Assembly: GCF_001636845.1 (NCBI RefSeq)
Contig: NZ_LITT01000023.1
Span: 310,001 to 374,000 of the forward strand
Direction of reading: 5' to 3'
Length of the DNA stretch: 64,000 nucleotides
DNA from: Clostridium ljungdahlii
GTDB taxonomy: Bacteria > Bacillota > Clostridia > Clostridiales > Clostridiaceae
Positions 34,775 to 44,226 of this stretch are shown piece after piece (the first letter of the stretch is position 1; every line of letters begins with the position of its first letter). The notes under the pieces were generated by a model. That model did not search any database. It worked only from the letters and a program-made list of their open reading frames with translations, and was not told where the DNA came from. The position numbers were made by a program, and so were the translations under genes.

Positions 34775-35443
34775 ATGACAGAACTGCAAAGCAGATCTAT
34801 AGAAGTAACAGTAGAAAATGTGGAGAAGTATGAAAAAAGTGCTGCTTATTATTTTATTAAAAGATGTATAGATTTAATTTTGTCTTTTATGGGCATTATT
34901 GTCTTTTCTCCTATGATGCTGATGGTGTCTATTGCAATCAAGCTGGATTCTAAGGGACCTGCTATATTTTTTCAAATGAGAGTTGGAAAAAACGGAAAAC
35001 TATTTAAAATGTATAAATTTCGCTCTATGGTGGATGATGCAGAAGAACTTTTGGACAAGCTTCAAAGTAAAAATGAAATGACAGGACCTATGTTTAAGAT
35101 AAAAAAAGATCCGAGAATTACAAGGGTAGGTAAATTTATAAGAAAAACTAGCATTGATGAACTTCCCCAATTGTTTAATGTAATTAAAGGTGATATGTCA
35201 CTGGTTGGCCCAAGACCTAATCTTCCACATGAGGTAGAAAAGTTTACCGAGTATCAAAAGAAGAAGCTTCTTGTAAAGCCTGGACTTACGTGCTACTGGC
35301 AGGTAATGGGTAGAAGCAGTATTGATTTTGATGATTGGATGAGATTGGATTTAGAATACATAAAGGACAGAAGTACGATGCTAGATATAAAACTTATATT
35401 TAGGACTTTAGGTGTATTCTTTGGAGATAAAAATGCGAGCTAA
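34775..35443 (+). CDS. initiating sugar-phosphate transferase (bacterial sugar transferase)
   Basis: 222 residues, the short membrane form with a single N-terminal helix (CIDLILSFMGIIVFSPMMLMVSIAI, about 31-55). The catalytic core follows: FFQMRVGKNGKLFKMYKFRSM, then DPRITRVGKFIRKTSIDELPQLFNVIKGDMSLVGPRPNLP, with the conserved Asp-Glu and PRP motifs. It moves a sugar-1-phosphate to undecaprenyl phosphate, the first step of repeat-unit assembly. GGGGGG lies ahead of ATG 34775. A close paralogue is at 62603-63271, in the same position before a LoaP gene. Confidence 0.93.
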   Translation: MTELQSRSIEVTVENVEKYEKSAAYYFIKRCIDLILSFMGIIVFSPMMLMVSIAIKLDSKGPAIFFQMRVGKNGKLFKMYKFRSMVDDAEELLDKLQSKNEMTGPMFKIKKDPRITRVGKFIRKTSIDELPQLFNVIKGDMSLVGPRPNLPHEVEKFTEYQKKKLLVKPGLTCYWQVMGRSSIDFDDWMRLDLEYIKDRSTMLDIKLIFRTLGVFFGDKNAS

Positions 35444-35458
35444 GAAGCCTGCATTATA

Positions 35459-35594
35459 ATACAAATTTTAGATACTTAAAATCGTCTCGCTGCCGCGTTT
35501 TGATTATCTAAATGCCATAAATATATGAAATTCACAGTTAAAAAATTGTATTTTAGCTGTGGAGGGGCGAAGCCTGCCCCAAAGGAGGACAATT
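35459..35594 (+). promoter_or_regulatory. conserved leader RNA candidate upstream of LoaP (copy 1)
   Basis: This non-coding block is strongly similar to 63292-63428 although neither encodes protein. TTAGATA (35468-35474) pairs with TATCTAA (35505-35511) around AAAATCG...CGTTTT and a GCTGCCG loop. TTCACAG pairs with CTGTGGA. GGGGC-GAAGCCT-GCCCC forms a hairpin just before the AAAGGAGG ribosome site, which could limit translation. Placement before an antiterminator gene suggests a LoaP recognition or autoregulation element (inference). Confidence 0.65.
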
Positions 35595-36101
35595 ATGTGG
35601 TATGCAGTTCAAGTTAGAACAGGAGAGGAAGAAAAGATAAAATTTATTTGTAATAAGCTGATATCTAAGAGTGTTCTAGAGGAATGTTTTATCCCTTATT
35701 ATGAGAAGAAGATTAAATATATGGGTAAATGGCATATAACAAATGAAATATTGTTCCCTGGATATATATTTATGATTAGTGACTACATAGATGATTTGCT
35801 ATTAAGTGTGAAAAGGATTCCTAAATTAATTAAAATTCTTGGAGATGGAAATGAGATAATACCTCTATACGATAGAGAAATAGAATTTTTAACGAGGTTT
35901 GGAAAAAAGGAGCATTTTATTAAAATGTCCTATGGATATATAGAAAATGACAAGACTATAATAACAGATGGCCCAATGAAGGATTATGAAGGAACTATAA
36001 AAAGAATTGATAGGCATAAAAGAAAAGCAGTAATAGAAATAGAGTTTTTTGGAAGGGTTATGGATGTTAGTGTTGGTGTAGAAATTGTAAGGAAGATATA
36101 G
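35595..36101 (+). CDS. loaP: LoaP-type NusG paralogue, transcription antiterminator
   Basis: 168 residues. The N-terminal NGN domain begins MWYAVQVRTGEEEKIKFICNKLI and includes the FIPYYEKKIKYMGKWH and FPGYIFM blocks. A C-terminal KOW domain reads DGPMKDYEGTIKRIDRHKRKAVIEIEFFGRVMDVSVGVEIV. The order and length match specialised NusG proteins (LoaP, UpxY) that let RNA polymerase read through terminators in long operons for polysaccharides or antibiotics. Its place near the front of a 20-kb operon agrees. AAAGGAGG sets the ATG at 35595. Confidence 0.88.
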   Translation: MWYAVQVRTGEEEKIKFICNKLISKSVLEECFIPYYEKKIKYMGKWHITNEILFPGYIFMISDYIDDLLLSVKRIPKLIKILGDGNEIIPLYDREIEFLTRFGKKEHFIKMSYGYIENDKTIITDGPMKDYEGTIKRIDRHKRKAVIEIEFFGRVMDVSVGVEIVRKI

Positions 36102-36178
36102 ATATACTATGAAGTTTTATGTTCTTCAAAGGGCAGTAAAGCTGATAATTTTTAGAAAGTGTATAGTAATAGAAGTTT

Positions 36179-37336
36179 ATGAAAAAGAAAAAAATATCTA
36201 AAAAAAAATTAAACATAGCTATGATTGGGCATAAACGAATACCATCGCGTGAAGGTGGTATAGAAATAGTAGTTGAAGAGTTATCCAAAAGAATGGTTAA
36301 AAAAGGATATTCTGTAACTGCTTATAGTAGAAAAGGACATCATGTAAGTGGTAAAAAATTTGATGGTGTTAGTAATAATGTAGATTTCAAAGAATATGAG
36401 GGAATACACATTGTTACAGTTCCTACTATAGAACGTAAAGGATTAGCAGCTGTTACTTCATCATTTTTTGCGACTATGAAAGCAATATTTGGTCATTACG
36501 ATTGCATACATTACCACGCGGAAGGCCCATGTGTTATGTTATTTATACCACATCTTTTTAGAATTCGAACAGTTGCTACAATTCATGGATTGGATTGGGC
36601 AAGAAATAAATGGGGTAGATTTGCAACTTGGTACTTAAAATTAGGTGAGAAAATAGCTGCTAAATATGCTGATGAAATTATAGTTTTAAGCAAAAATGTT
36701 CAACAATATTTTAAAGATACATATAACCGCGAAACGGTATATATTCCAAATGGTATCAATAAGCCAGAAATTCATACGGATGAATTAATAAGACAAAAAT
36801 GGAATTTGGAAAAAAATAGTTATTTATTGTTTCTTGGCAGAATTGTACCAGAGAAAGGATTACAGTATTTAGTTGAGGCATTTCTGAAAGTAAAGACAGA
36901 TAAAAAGTTGGTGATTGCAGGTGGTTCATCTGATACAGATGAGTTCATCAGCAATATAAAAGAGATTGCTAAAAAAGACAAACAAATTTTATTTACTGGA
37001 TTTGTCCAAGGGCAAGTGTTGAAGGAATTATATTCAAATGCATATATGTACATACTTCCTTCAGACCTTGAAGGAATGCCAATCAGTTTATTAGAAGCTA
37101 TGAGCTATGGAAATTGCTGTTTAGTTTCTGATATTTCAGAATGTACTGAGGTAATACAAGATAAAGCAGTAAGTTTTCAAAAGAGTAATGTAGGAGATTT
37201 AAAAGATAAATTGCAAAAATTATGTGATAACCCGGAATTAGTTCAGTATTATAAAAAAAATGCAAGTGCATATATTTGTGATAAGTATAGTTGGGATGAT
37301 GTAGTTAACCAGACTGTGCTTTTATATAAATCATAG
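36179..37336 (+). CDS. glycosyltransferase (DUF1972/GT4 rhamnosyltransferase-like)
   Basis: 385 residues. GHKRIPSREGGIEIVVEELSKRMVKKGYSVTAYSRKGH at the N-terminus is the DUF1972 signature of WsaF/Cps2T-like enzymes. A GT4 Rossmann half follows (LLFLGRIVPEKGLQYLVEAF, about 215-235) with LPSDLEGMPISLLEAMSYGNCCLVSDISECTEVI carrying the EX7E motif. It transfers a nucleotide-sugar residue, possibly rhamnose given the rfb genes downstream, to the lipid-linked chain at the cytoplasmic face. Arginine codons CGA/CGT begin to appear from here. Confidence 0.85.
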   Translation: MKKKKISKKKLNIAMIGHKRIPSREGGIEIVVEELSKRMVKKGYSVTAYSRKGHHVSGKKFDGVSNNVDFKEYEGIHIVTVPTIERKGLAAVTSSFFATMKAIFGHYDCIHYHAEGPCVMLFIPHLFRIRTVATIHGLDWARNKWGRFATWYLKLGEKIAAKYADEIIVLSKNVQQYFKDTYNRETVYIPNGINKPEIHTDELIRQKWNLEKNSYLLFLGRIVPEKGLQYLVEAFLKVKTDKKLVIAGGSSDTDEFISNIKEIAKKDKQILFTGFVQGQVLKELYSNAYMYILPSDLEGMPISLLEAMSYGNCCLVSDISECTEVIQDKAVSFQKSNVGDLKDKLQKLCDNPELVQYYKKNASAYICDKYSWDDVVNQTVLLYKS

Positions 37337-37347
37337 AGGTAAAATTG

Positions 37348-38550
37348 ATGAAGATATTAATGGTAAATAAGTTTCTGCATCGAAATGGTGGGTCAGAAAC
37401 ATATATATTTAAATTAGGGGAATGTCTTGTTTCACAAGGTCATGAAGTACAATATTTCGGTATGGAACATGAGGGCCGTTGCGTCGGTAATCATGTTGAA
37501 TCATATACGTCAAATATGGATTTTCACGGAGGAAGTAAACTTTCTAAATTGTTTTATCCAATTAAAACAATTTATTCGTCCGAGTCAAGAAAGAAGATTA
37601 GATTGGTATTAGAAGATTTTCAGCCAGATGTAGTACATTTGAATAATTTCAATTATCAATTAACCCCTTCCATTATACTAGAAATAAAGAAATATGAGAA
37701 AGAATCAAATAGAAAAGTAAAAATTGTATTTACCGCACATGATTACCAGTTATTATGTCCAAATCATATGATGAATAATCCAAATACACATGAAAATTGT
37801 GAGAAGTGTATTGGAGGAAAATTTATGAATTGTACCAAAGGAAAATGCATTCATGGGTCTACTGCTAAGAGTGCTATTGGTACGATGGAAGCCGTATATT
37901 GGAATAATAGAAAAATATATCGATATATAGATACAATTATTTGTTGTAGTGAATTTATGAAATCAAAGATGGATACAAATCCATTATTTGTTCCAAAAAC
38001 TGTAGCATTACATAATTTTATAGACAAAGTTGAATGGAAAGATGTTACTAAGAAAGATTACGTTTTGTATTTTGGTCGTTTTTCAGAGGAAAAAGGCATT
38101 AAAACGTTAATTCAAGTATGTAAGATGTTGCCAGATATTCATTTCATATTTGCGGGAATGGGGCCTTTGAAAGAAGAAATTGAAAAAGTTGAAAATATCG
38201 AAAATGTAGGATTTAAAAAAGGAAAAGAATTAGAAACACTGATACGTGAAGCAAGGTTTTCTATTTATCCATCTGAATGGTATGAAAATTGTCCGTTTTC
38301 AGTTATGGAAAGTCAAATGTATGGAACTCCTGTATTAGGGGCTAATATTGGTGGTATACCAGAATTAATTCAAGTTGGACAAACCGGTGAGTTATTTAAG
38401 AGTGGTAATATTATAGAGTTAAAAACAAAAGTAAGTAAGCTTTGGTCCAATAATGAATTAATGAATACGTATAGTAACAATTGTAAGAATATAAAATTTG
38501 ATATAATTGAAAAATATTACAAGAAAATAATAGACATTTATCAAAGATAA
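37348..38550 (+). CDS. GT4 family glycosyltransferase
   Basis: 400 residues. MKILMVNKFLHRNGGSETYIFKLGECLVSQGHEV is the N-terminal acceptor domain. DYVLYFGRFSEEKGIKTLIQVCKMLPDIHFIFAGMGPLKEEI and YPSEWYENCPFSVMESQMYGTPVLGANIGGIPELI form the donor domain with the conserved glutamates. A cysteine-rich insert, CEKCIGGKFMNCTKGKCIHGS (about 151-171), is found in a subset of such enzymes and may bind metal. AGAGGT precedes ATG 37348, which follows the previous stop by 11 bases. Confidence 0.88.
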   Translation: MKILMVNKFLHRNGGSETYIFKLGECLVSQGHEVQYFGMEHEGRCVGNHVESYTSNMDFHGGSKLSKLFYPIKTIYSSESRKKIRLVLEDFQPDVVHLNNFNYQLTPSIILEIKKYEKESNRKVKIVFTAHDYQLLCPNHMMNNPNTHENCEKCIGGKFMNCTKGKCIHGSTAKSAIGTMEAVYWNNRKIYRYIDTIICCSEFMKSKMDTNPLFVPKTVALHNFIDKVEWKDVTKKDYVLYFGRFSEEKGIKTLIQVCKMLPDIHFIFAGMGPLKEEIEKVENIENVGFKKGKELETLIREARFSIYPSEWYENCPFSVMESQMYGTPVLGANIGGIPELIQVGQTGELFKSGNIIELKTKVSKLWSNNELMNTYSNNCKNIKFDIIEKYYKKIIDIYQR

Positions 38551-38566
38551 AGGACTGAAGAATTGT

Positions 38567-39736
38567 ATGAAAAAGTTAAATGGTACAGTCATAGTTACAT
38601 ATCGTTGTAATGCACGGTGTAATATGTGCAATCGATATAAAAAACCGTCTAAGCCGGAAGAAGAAATTAAATTAGAGACAATAAGAAAACTTCCACAAAT
38701 GTACTTTACAAATATTACAGGTGGGGAACCATTTATTCGAACTGATTTGAAAGATATAGTAAGAGAGTTATATAAGAAATCTGATAGAATAGTAATATCA
38801 ACTAATGGCTTTTTTACAGAGCGTATTGTAGATCTATGCAAAGAATTTCCCAATATTGGTATTCGTATTTCTATAGAAGGATTAGAGGAAACTAATAATA
38901 AAATCCGTGGTTTAGATGATGGATTTAACCGTGGTTATACAACTCTCAAAAAGTTAGTTGAAATGGGAATGAAAGATGTTGGATTTGGTATGACAGTTCA
39001 GGATGCTAATGCAAAAGACCTTGTTGAGTTGTATAAGCTTTCTGATAAGATGAATATGGAATTTGCTACGGCATCATTACATAATAGTTTCTATTTTGTT
39101 GAAGCGAAAAATATTATTCACGATCGACCTATTGTTGCTAAAGAATTTGAAAATCTCATTAATGAATTATTGAAATCAAATAGCCCGAAAAAGTGGTTTA
39201 GAGCGTATTTTAATCATGGACTTATAAATTATATATATGGACAGAAACGGTTACTTCCTTGTGATATGGCATTTGATACTTTCTTTATTGATCCTTATGG
39301 AGATGTAATGCCATGTAATGGTACTAAAGATAAAGAAGTCATGGGAAATTTAAATGAATGTACTACATGGGAAGAACTTTGGAAGAGCAAACAGGCTGAT
39401 GAAGTACGTAGGAAAGTACGTTGTTGTGACCGTCAATGTTGGATGATTGGTTCGGTATCTCCTGCAATGCATAAGTATATTTGGAAACCAGCATGGTGGG
39501 TAGTATGTCATAAATTAAAATTTTGGACTTCTAAGAAGTACAGTATGTATGAAAATAAGGTTGTTTGCGATTACCGTAACGGTAAGGTGACAAATGAAGA
39601 ATTAGATGCTTGTTCAACATGTGATATGTACGCAACTATTAATGATGGTTTATCAGTAGCTTCTAAAAAAATGCTTAAAGAAAAAACTGGTAAAGAAATA
39701 GTTGATGCAGATATCGATGCACAGATGAAGAAATAA
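38567..39736 (+). CDS. radical SAM / SPASM-type protein
   Basis: 389 residues. The radical-SAM cluster motif CNARCNMC is at about 17-24, followed by FTNITGGEPFIRTDL (SAM-binding GGEP). A C-terminal SPASM-like section has cysteines in RLLPCDMAF, GDVMPCNGTKD and KVRCCDRQCWMIG. In polysaccharide loci such enzymes may alter a sugar or an attached group, but the substrate is not deducible. A decayed copy of its 3' part is present at 42853-43115, showing that a second gene of this family once lay in the operon. Confidence 0.85.
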   Translation: MKKLNGTVIVTYRCNARCNMCNRYKKPSKPEEEIKLETIRKLPQMYFTNITGGEPFIRTDLKDIVRELYKKSDRIVISTNGFFTERIVDLCKEFPNIGIRISIEGLEETNNKIRGLDDGFNRGYTTLKKLVEMGMKDVGFGMTVQDANAKDLVELYKLSDKMNMEFATASLHNSFYFVEAKNIIHDRPIVAKEFENLINELLKSNSPKKWFRAYFNHGLINYIYGQKRLLPCDMAFDTFFIDPYGDVMPCNGTKDKEVMGNLNECTTWEELWKSKQADEVRRKVRCCDRQCWMIGSVSPAMHKYIWKPAWWVVCHKLKFWTSKKYSMYENKVVCDYRNGKVTNEELDACSTCDMYATINDGLSVASKKMLKEKTGKEIVDADIDAQMKK

Positions 39737-39758
39737 ATATAGAAATGGATAGTATAAT

Positions 39759-40592
39759 ATGGCAGATATAGAGAAAGTCCGATATGCACAACTTGATTTA
39801 CTGAGTGAGTTAAAGAGAATATGTGAAAAGTATAATATTAGCTATTTTCTTGTTGGTGGTACATTAATAGGTGCTGTTCGACATAATGGTTTTATTCCAT
39901 GGGATGATGATATTGATGTTGGAATGTTTAGAAAAGATTATCAGCGGTTTATAAAGGCTTGTTATATTGAATTAGATTCAGAGTATAAAATATATGATTG
40001 GAAAATAGATCCTGCATCACCGCTTCCATTTCTAAAATTGAAAATCAAGGGAACACATTATAGAGAAGAACTGTCAAAAGATATATTGATGGACGATAGC
40101 ATATTTATTGACGTTTTCCCTTTTGATAATGCACCAGACAGTAATATTTTACGAAAAATACAGGAAATTAGAATTTATGTTATAAGAAAAATCTTATTAT
40201 TACGCTGCGGATTTTCAATTGGTGATGTTGGCAGAATAAAGAAATTGCTATATAGAATATTGCTTCTAATATCAAAAATTAGAACAGTCAATGCATGGAA
40301 AGATAGCTGTATGAAAATTATGACCGCTTATAATGATGTAGTAACAAAATGCGTCGTAGATATGTGTGGGGCATATTCATATAAAAAAGAATTAAAAGAT
40401 AGAAAATTTTTACAAGAAATGAAATATCATAAATTCGAAAATTTAGATGTGTGTATTCCTAAAAATTATGATCAGGTATTGAGAGAAATTTATGGCGACT
40501 ATATGAAATTACCGCCAGTTGAACAACAAGTAAGCCGTCACGGAATTTCATTTATAGATCTTGGAAATTACTCTATACACAATAAAAAATAA
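39759..40592 (+). CDS. LicD-family phosphotransferase
   Basis: 277 residues. The family core VGGTLIGAVRHNGFIPWDDDIDVGMFRKDYQRF (about 32-64) includes the catalytic aspartates of the nucleotidyltransferase fold. IPKNYDQVLREIYGDYMKLPP near the C-terminus is also typical. LicD proteins add phosphocholine or another phospho-substituent to surface glycans. The cytidylyltransferase encoded next could supply a CDP-activated donor, which makes a CDP-polyol or CDP-choline substrate plausible (inference). Confidence 0.9.
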   Translation: MADIEKVRYAQLDLLSELKRICEKYNISYFLVGGTLIGAVRHNGFIPWDDDIDVGMFRKDYQRFIKACYIELDSEYKIYDWKIDPASPLPFLKLKIKGTHYREELSKDILMDDSIFIDVFPFDNAPDSNILRKIQEIRIYVIRKILLLRCGFSIGDVGRIKKLLYRILLLISKIRTVNAWKDSCMKIMTAYNDVVTKCVVDMCGAYSYKKELKDRKFLQEMKYHKFENLDVCIPKNYDQVLREIYGDYMKLPPVEQQVSRHGISFIDLGNYSIHNKK

Positions 40593-40614
40593 TTATTTTG
40601 GGGGAATCAAAATT

Positions 40615-41328
40615 ATGAACATTGCTTTAATTATTGCCGGTGGAGTCGGTGCACGTATGAATCAGGATATCCCTAAGCAGTTTATTAACGTTTATGATAA
40701 ACCAGTAATTGTTTATACTTTAGAAGCTTTTCAGAAGCATCCTAATATTGATGCAATTGAAGTAGTTTGTCTTGATGGATGGAATGATATTTTGAGAGCT
40801 TATAGTAAACAATTTGGTATTACTAAACTTGAAAACATAGTACCTGGAGGTGTGAAGGGACAAGATTCTATTCGCAATGGTCTCTATGATATAGTGAAAA
40901 GGCATAGTGAGGCAGATGATATTGTTCTTATTCACGATGCCATTCGACCTATGGTTTCAACAGATATTATTTCTGACAATATTCGTGTGTGTCGTATGCA
41001 TGGAAACGCTATTACAGTGGTTCCATGTACAGCTGCTATGCTTAAGACAATGGACGGTATAGAATCGGAAAGTCAAATACCGAGAGATAACTTGAAGATT
41101 ACACAGACACCACAGTCCTTTTTTATTAATGATATTGTTGCAGCACATAAAGAAGCTTTGAATAAAGGTATTACTAATTCTGTAGCTTCTTGCACAATGT
41201 ATATTGAATTGGGCAGAAAGTTGTATATGTCAGCTGGGTCTGAAAAAAATTTGAAACTGACAACAACTGAAGATATAGAAATTTTTAAAGCATTATTACA
41301 GTCAAAAAAAGATTCATGGATGCATTAA
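40615..41328 (+). CDS. IspD/TarI-family cytidylyltransferase
   Basis: 237 residues. MNIALIIAGGVGARMNQDIPKQFINVYDKPVIVYTLEAF shows the nucleotide-binding loop, VLIHDAIRPMVS the metal site, and TQTPQSF the substrate loop. The fold makes CDP-methylerythritol (IspD) or CDP-ribitol (TarI). Neighbouring LicD, epimerase and aldolase-like genes favour a glycan role. GGGGG before AATCAAAATT sets ATG 40615. It abuts the next gene. Confidence 0.87.
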   Translation: MNIALIIAGGVGARMNQDIPKQFINVYDKPVIVYTLEAFQKHPNIDAIEVVCLDGWNDILRAYSKQFGITKLENIVPGGVKGQDSIRNGLYDIVKRHSEADDIVLIHDAIRPMVSTDIISDNIRVCRMHGNAITVVPCTAAMLKTMDGIESESQIPRDNLKITQTPQSFFINDIVAAHKEALNKGITNSVASCTMYIELGRKLYMSAGSEKNLKLTTTEDIEIFKALLQSKKDSWMH

Positions 41329-41343
41329 TTGGTGATGAGTAAG

Positions 41344-42375
41344 ATGAATATTTTTGAAAATCATAATTATCAGAAAGATTTAAAGTATGCGGCAGGCGTA
41401 TTGTCTATAGATAGAGGAACTATTTTAATCACTGGAGCAACAGGATTAATTGGTTCTTTCATAATAGATACTCTTGTGTACGCAAATAAATATTTAAATA
41501 AAAGTTTTAAAATTATAGCACTAAGTCGATCACTTGAAAAAATGCAGAAGCGTTTTCCATATTATAAGTCTATGAGTATTGCCTTATGGGTGCAGGATGT
41601 TTGTGAACCATTAGCTGTGCATGATGATATTGATTACATTATAAATGCAGCAAGCAGTGCAGATCCAGGTACCTATGCAAAATTTCCTGCTGAAACGATA
41701 GTAACCAATATCATAGGTACAAAAAATATATTGGACTATGCAAAAAAACATAAGCATACAAAAGTCTTATTAACATCTACTATGGAAGTTTATGGCAAAA
41801 CCACTGAAAGTCCATTAGCTGAATCTAATTTAGGAATTGTGGATTTTAATGAGGTTCGTTCTTCTTATCCTGAGAGTAAAAGAACTGCTGAATTATTATG
41901 CAGAAGTTATTGTGATGAGTATGGCATATATGCAATAATTGCCCGATTAGGGTATATTTATGGCCCAACAATGACAAACACAGATAATAAAGTAGTGGCA
42001 CAGTTTATAAGAAATTGTTTAAATGGTCAAGATATCGTATTAAAAAGTAACGGTGAACAAAGTAGATCCTATTGCTATGTGGCTGATACTGTAGCTGGAA
42101 TCTTTATAACTTTGTTACACGGAAAAAATGGTGAAGCGTATAACGTGGCGAACACAGAATCTACAACAACTATAGCAGAGATGGCAAGAGTAGTAGCCGA
42201 AATTGCATCAGCAAAAATAGTTTTTGATTTACCAAATGAAATTGAAAAGAAGGGATTTTCTAAGCCAATGGATGCAATTTTAGATGAAAGTAAATTGAAA
42301 TTACTTGGTTATGTCCCAAGATATACTTTACGTGATGGTTTAGAACAGACAATCAGAATTTTAAAAGTACTTTAA
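41344..42375 (+). CDS. NAD-dependent sugar epimerase/dehydratase (extended SDR)
   Basis: 343 residues. The cofactor site is [16 protein letters not shown], the active-site serine/threonine is in [10 protein letters not shown], and YxxxK is [13 protein letters not shown]. It belongs to the GalE/UDP-glucuronate decarboxylase-like group acting on a nucleotide sugar. With the cytidylyltransferase just before it, a CDP-sugar is possible, but this is not shown by sequence. I choose ATG 41344; TTG 41329 and ATG 41335 are alternatives. Confidence 0.85.
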   Translation: MNIFENHNYQKDLKYAAGVLSIDRGTILITGATGLIGSFIIDTLVYANKYLNKSFKIIALSRSLEKMQKRFPYYKSMSIALWVQDVCEPLAVHDDIDYIINAASSADPGTYAKFPAETIVTNIIGTKNILDYAKKHKHTKVLLTSTMEVYGKTTESPLAESNLGIVDFNEVRSSYPESKRTAELLCRSYCDEYGIYAIIARLGYIYGPTMTNTDNKVVAQFIRNCLNGQDIVLKSNGEQSRSYCYVADTVAGIFITLLHGKNGEAYNVANTESTTTIAEMARVVAEIASAKIVFDLPNEIEKKGFSKPMDAILDESKLKLLGYVPRYTLRDGLEQTIRILKVL

Positions 42376-42392
42376 AAAGAGGAAAGACAATC

Positions 42393-42839
42393 ATGTTTGA
42401 AAAGCTAAAAGAAGAAGTTTATAAGGCTAATATGGATTTAGTTGCTAAAGGTGTAGTGATTTGTATTTGGAGTAATGTTAGTGGTATTAATTATGAAAGT
42501 GGTCTATTAGTTATTAAGCCATCAGGAGTAGATTATGATAGTATGACACCTGAAAATATGGTTGTAGTTGATTTAAATGGAAATGTAGTAGAAGGTAAAT
42601 GGAGGCTTTCCTCTGATACGGTTACACATATTGAATTATATAAGAAGTATCCGACTATTGGTGGAGTTGTTCATGCTCATTCAGTAAATGCTGTGGCATT
42701 TGCACAAGCAGGAATGTCTATTTCTGCACTGGGTACCACTCATGCTGATTATTTTTATGGTGATATTCCTTGTATTAGAGAATTAACAAGAGAAGAAGCA
42801 ATGGAAGTATATGAGGTTAACACAGGAATGAGCTTCTGA
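42393..42839 (+). pseudogene. truncated L-ribulose-5-phosphate 4-epimerase-like (class II aldolase)
   Basis: 148 residues, against about 230 in the AraD/UlaF family. It begins normally ([32 protein letters not shown]), keeps the zinc histidines in [36 protein letters not shown], and then ends at [11 protein letters not shown]. The C-terminal third, including the third metal histidine and the interface tail, is missing. The sequence right after the stop is a decayed radical-SAM gene, so a deletion joined the two. It may be inactive. A clear ribosome site (GAGGAAAG) remains. Confidence 0.8.
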
Positions 42840-42852
42840 AATCCAAGAACTC

Positions 42853-43115
42853 AAAGAAGTTATGGGCAATCTGGACGATCTGTAGAACAGCCAGTAGGAA
42901 GAAGAAATTTGCAACAAGGTCTGCCATTGTAACCGTCAGTATTGGAGATCGGTTCGGTTTCTCCGGTTATGTATAAGTATATCTAGGTACTGACATGGTG
43001 GGTCATTCATCACAAGTTGAAGTTTCAGATCAAGAAAAAGTATAGTATGTACGAAAGTAAGATTGTGCACGATCACCGTGACGGTAAGGCACGACCTGGT
43101 GAAGCAATTGTAGTG
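42853..43115 (+). pseudogene. decayed 3' remnant of a radical SAM gene
   Basis: Conceptual fragments KEVMGNL (near 42856), KVCHCNRQYWRSVRF (near 42915), M.KYI and KKYSMYESKIVHDHRDGK (near 43040-43085) line up in order with KEVMGNL, KVRCCDRQCWMIGSV, MHKYI and KKYSMYENKVVCDYRNGK of the gene at 38567-39736. Stops and frameshifts interrupt it. The rest of the gap to 43207 holds no gene, only tandem AAAGGAGTAAAGGAGT just before the next start. Confidence 0.8.
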
Positions 43116-43207
43116 AATGTAGTTGCCACAGACTAATCAATAAGGTATGCCAATATTGGCACAATATCATCATAAGGAATAAAGGAGTAAAGGAGTAAAG
43201 GAATAAT

Positions 43208-44161
43208 ATGGTTATGACATATAATATTGCAATTATCGTATGCTACTTTGGTCAATTCCCTGAACATTTTCCATTATTTATATTGTCTTGCAATGCAAAC
43301 CCGACAGTTGATTTCTATATTATTACCGATCAATTTGTCAAGGACGTAAAGAATGTTTACTTTATCACAATGCCTTTTTTAAAATTTAAAGAAAATGTCC
43401 AAAAATGCTTTGATTTTGAAATTACACTGGATAAGGCATATAAAATATGTGATTATAGGCCAGCTTTTGGTGTAATTTTTAGTGATTTACTTCAAAGATA
43501 CGATTTTTGGGGGCATTGTGACATTGATGAAATCTTTGGGGATATTCGTGGCTATATTGACTATAATATTCTCAACACGAATGACAAAATCTATCAAAAT
43601 GGACACTTGACTTTATATCGTAATGTTGATCGAATAAATCGGGCATATTGTTTGCAAGGCGGACCAGATTATCACCGCATTTTTACAACAAGAGTAAATT
43701 GTGTCTTTGATGAAGGTGAAGGCATCCAAAAAATATTTGATGCAAACAATATATCAACATATAAGGATTTCCATTGTGCAGATATATCAAGAAAATATCA
43801 TCAATTTCGGTTATGTGCTTATCTGCCGAAAAGTAAAGACCAAGAAAAATTTCAGGGCCAAATCTATTATTATGAAAATAATAAAATATATCGTGCATAT
43901 GCAGTTGATTCTCATATAGAAACAGAAGAATACATTTATATTCATTTTTCAGGAAGAACCCCAAGGCTTTTTATTGATAAAAATGCGAATATATTTTTTA
44001 TTACTAATACAGGACTTTATCCTAAAATCGCTGGGACTGTGACTTTAAATGATATGCAAAGATATAACAGCTATAATTTTTCAAAAGAGATGCATGCACT
44101 GGGATTGTATTATTGGAAAAAGTGGAACAGACGCTTTAATAAATATGTCCTGCATAAATAA
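43208..44161 (+). CDS. DUF6625-like putative glycosyltransferase
   Basis: 317 residues. The N-terminus NIAIIVCYFGQFPEHFPLFILSCNANPTVDFYIITD, followed by YDFWGHCDIDEIFGDIRGYI (about 98-117, with a DID acidic motif like the DXD of GT-A enzymes) and GQIYYYENNKIYRAY, matches a family seen only in polysaccharide loci and annotated as DUF6625. Donor and acceptor are unknown. The ribosome site is in a tandem AAAGGAGT repeat. Confidence 0.72.
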   Translation: MVMTYNIAIIVCYFGQFPEHFPLFILSCNANPTVDFYIITDQFVKDVKNVYFITMPFLKFKENVQKCFDFEITLDKAYKICDYRPAFGVIFSDLLQRYDFWGHCDIDEIFGDIRGYIDYNILNTNDKIYQNGHLTLYRNVDRINRAYCLQGGPDYHRIFTTRVNCVFDEGEGIQKIFDANNISTYKDFHCADISRKYHQFRLCAYLPKSKDQEKFQGQIYYYENNKIYRAYAVDSHIETEEYIYIHFSGRTPRLFIDKNANIFFITNTGLYPKIAGTVTLNDMQRYNSYNFSKEMHALGLYYWKKWNRRFNKYVLHK

Positions 44162-44226
44162 GTGTCATTCTCTTTTGTTATCTATATAAGAAAGGATAAT
44201 TTCAAAATAAGAAAGGATAATTTCAA

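Noticed and set aside
42393-42839. Treating the short aldolase-family gene as complete
   Set aside because: The last third of the family is missing and the next bases are a decayed unrelated gene, so truncation is the better reading.
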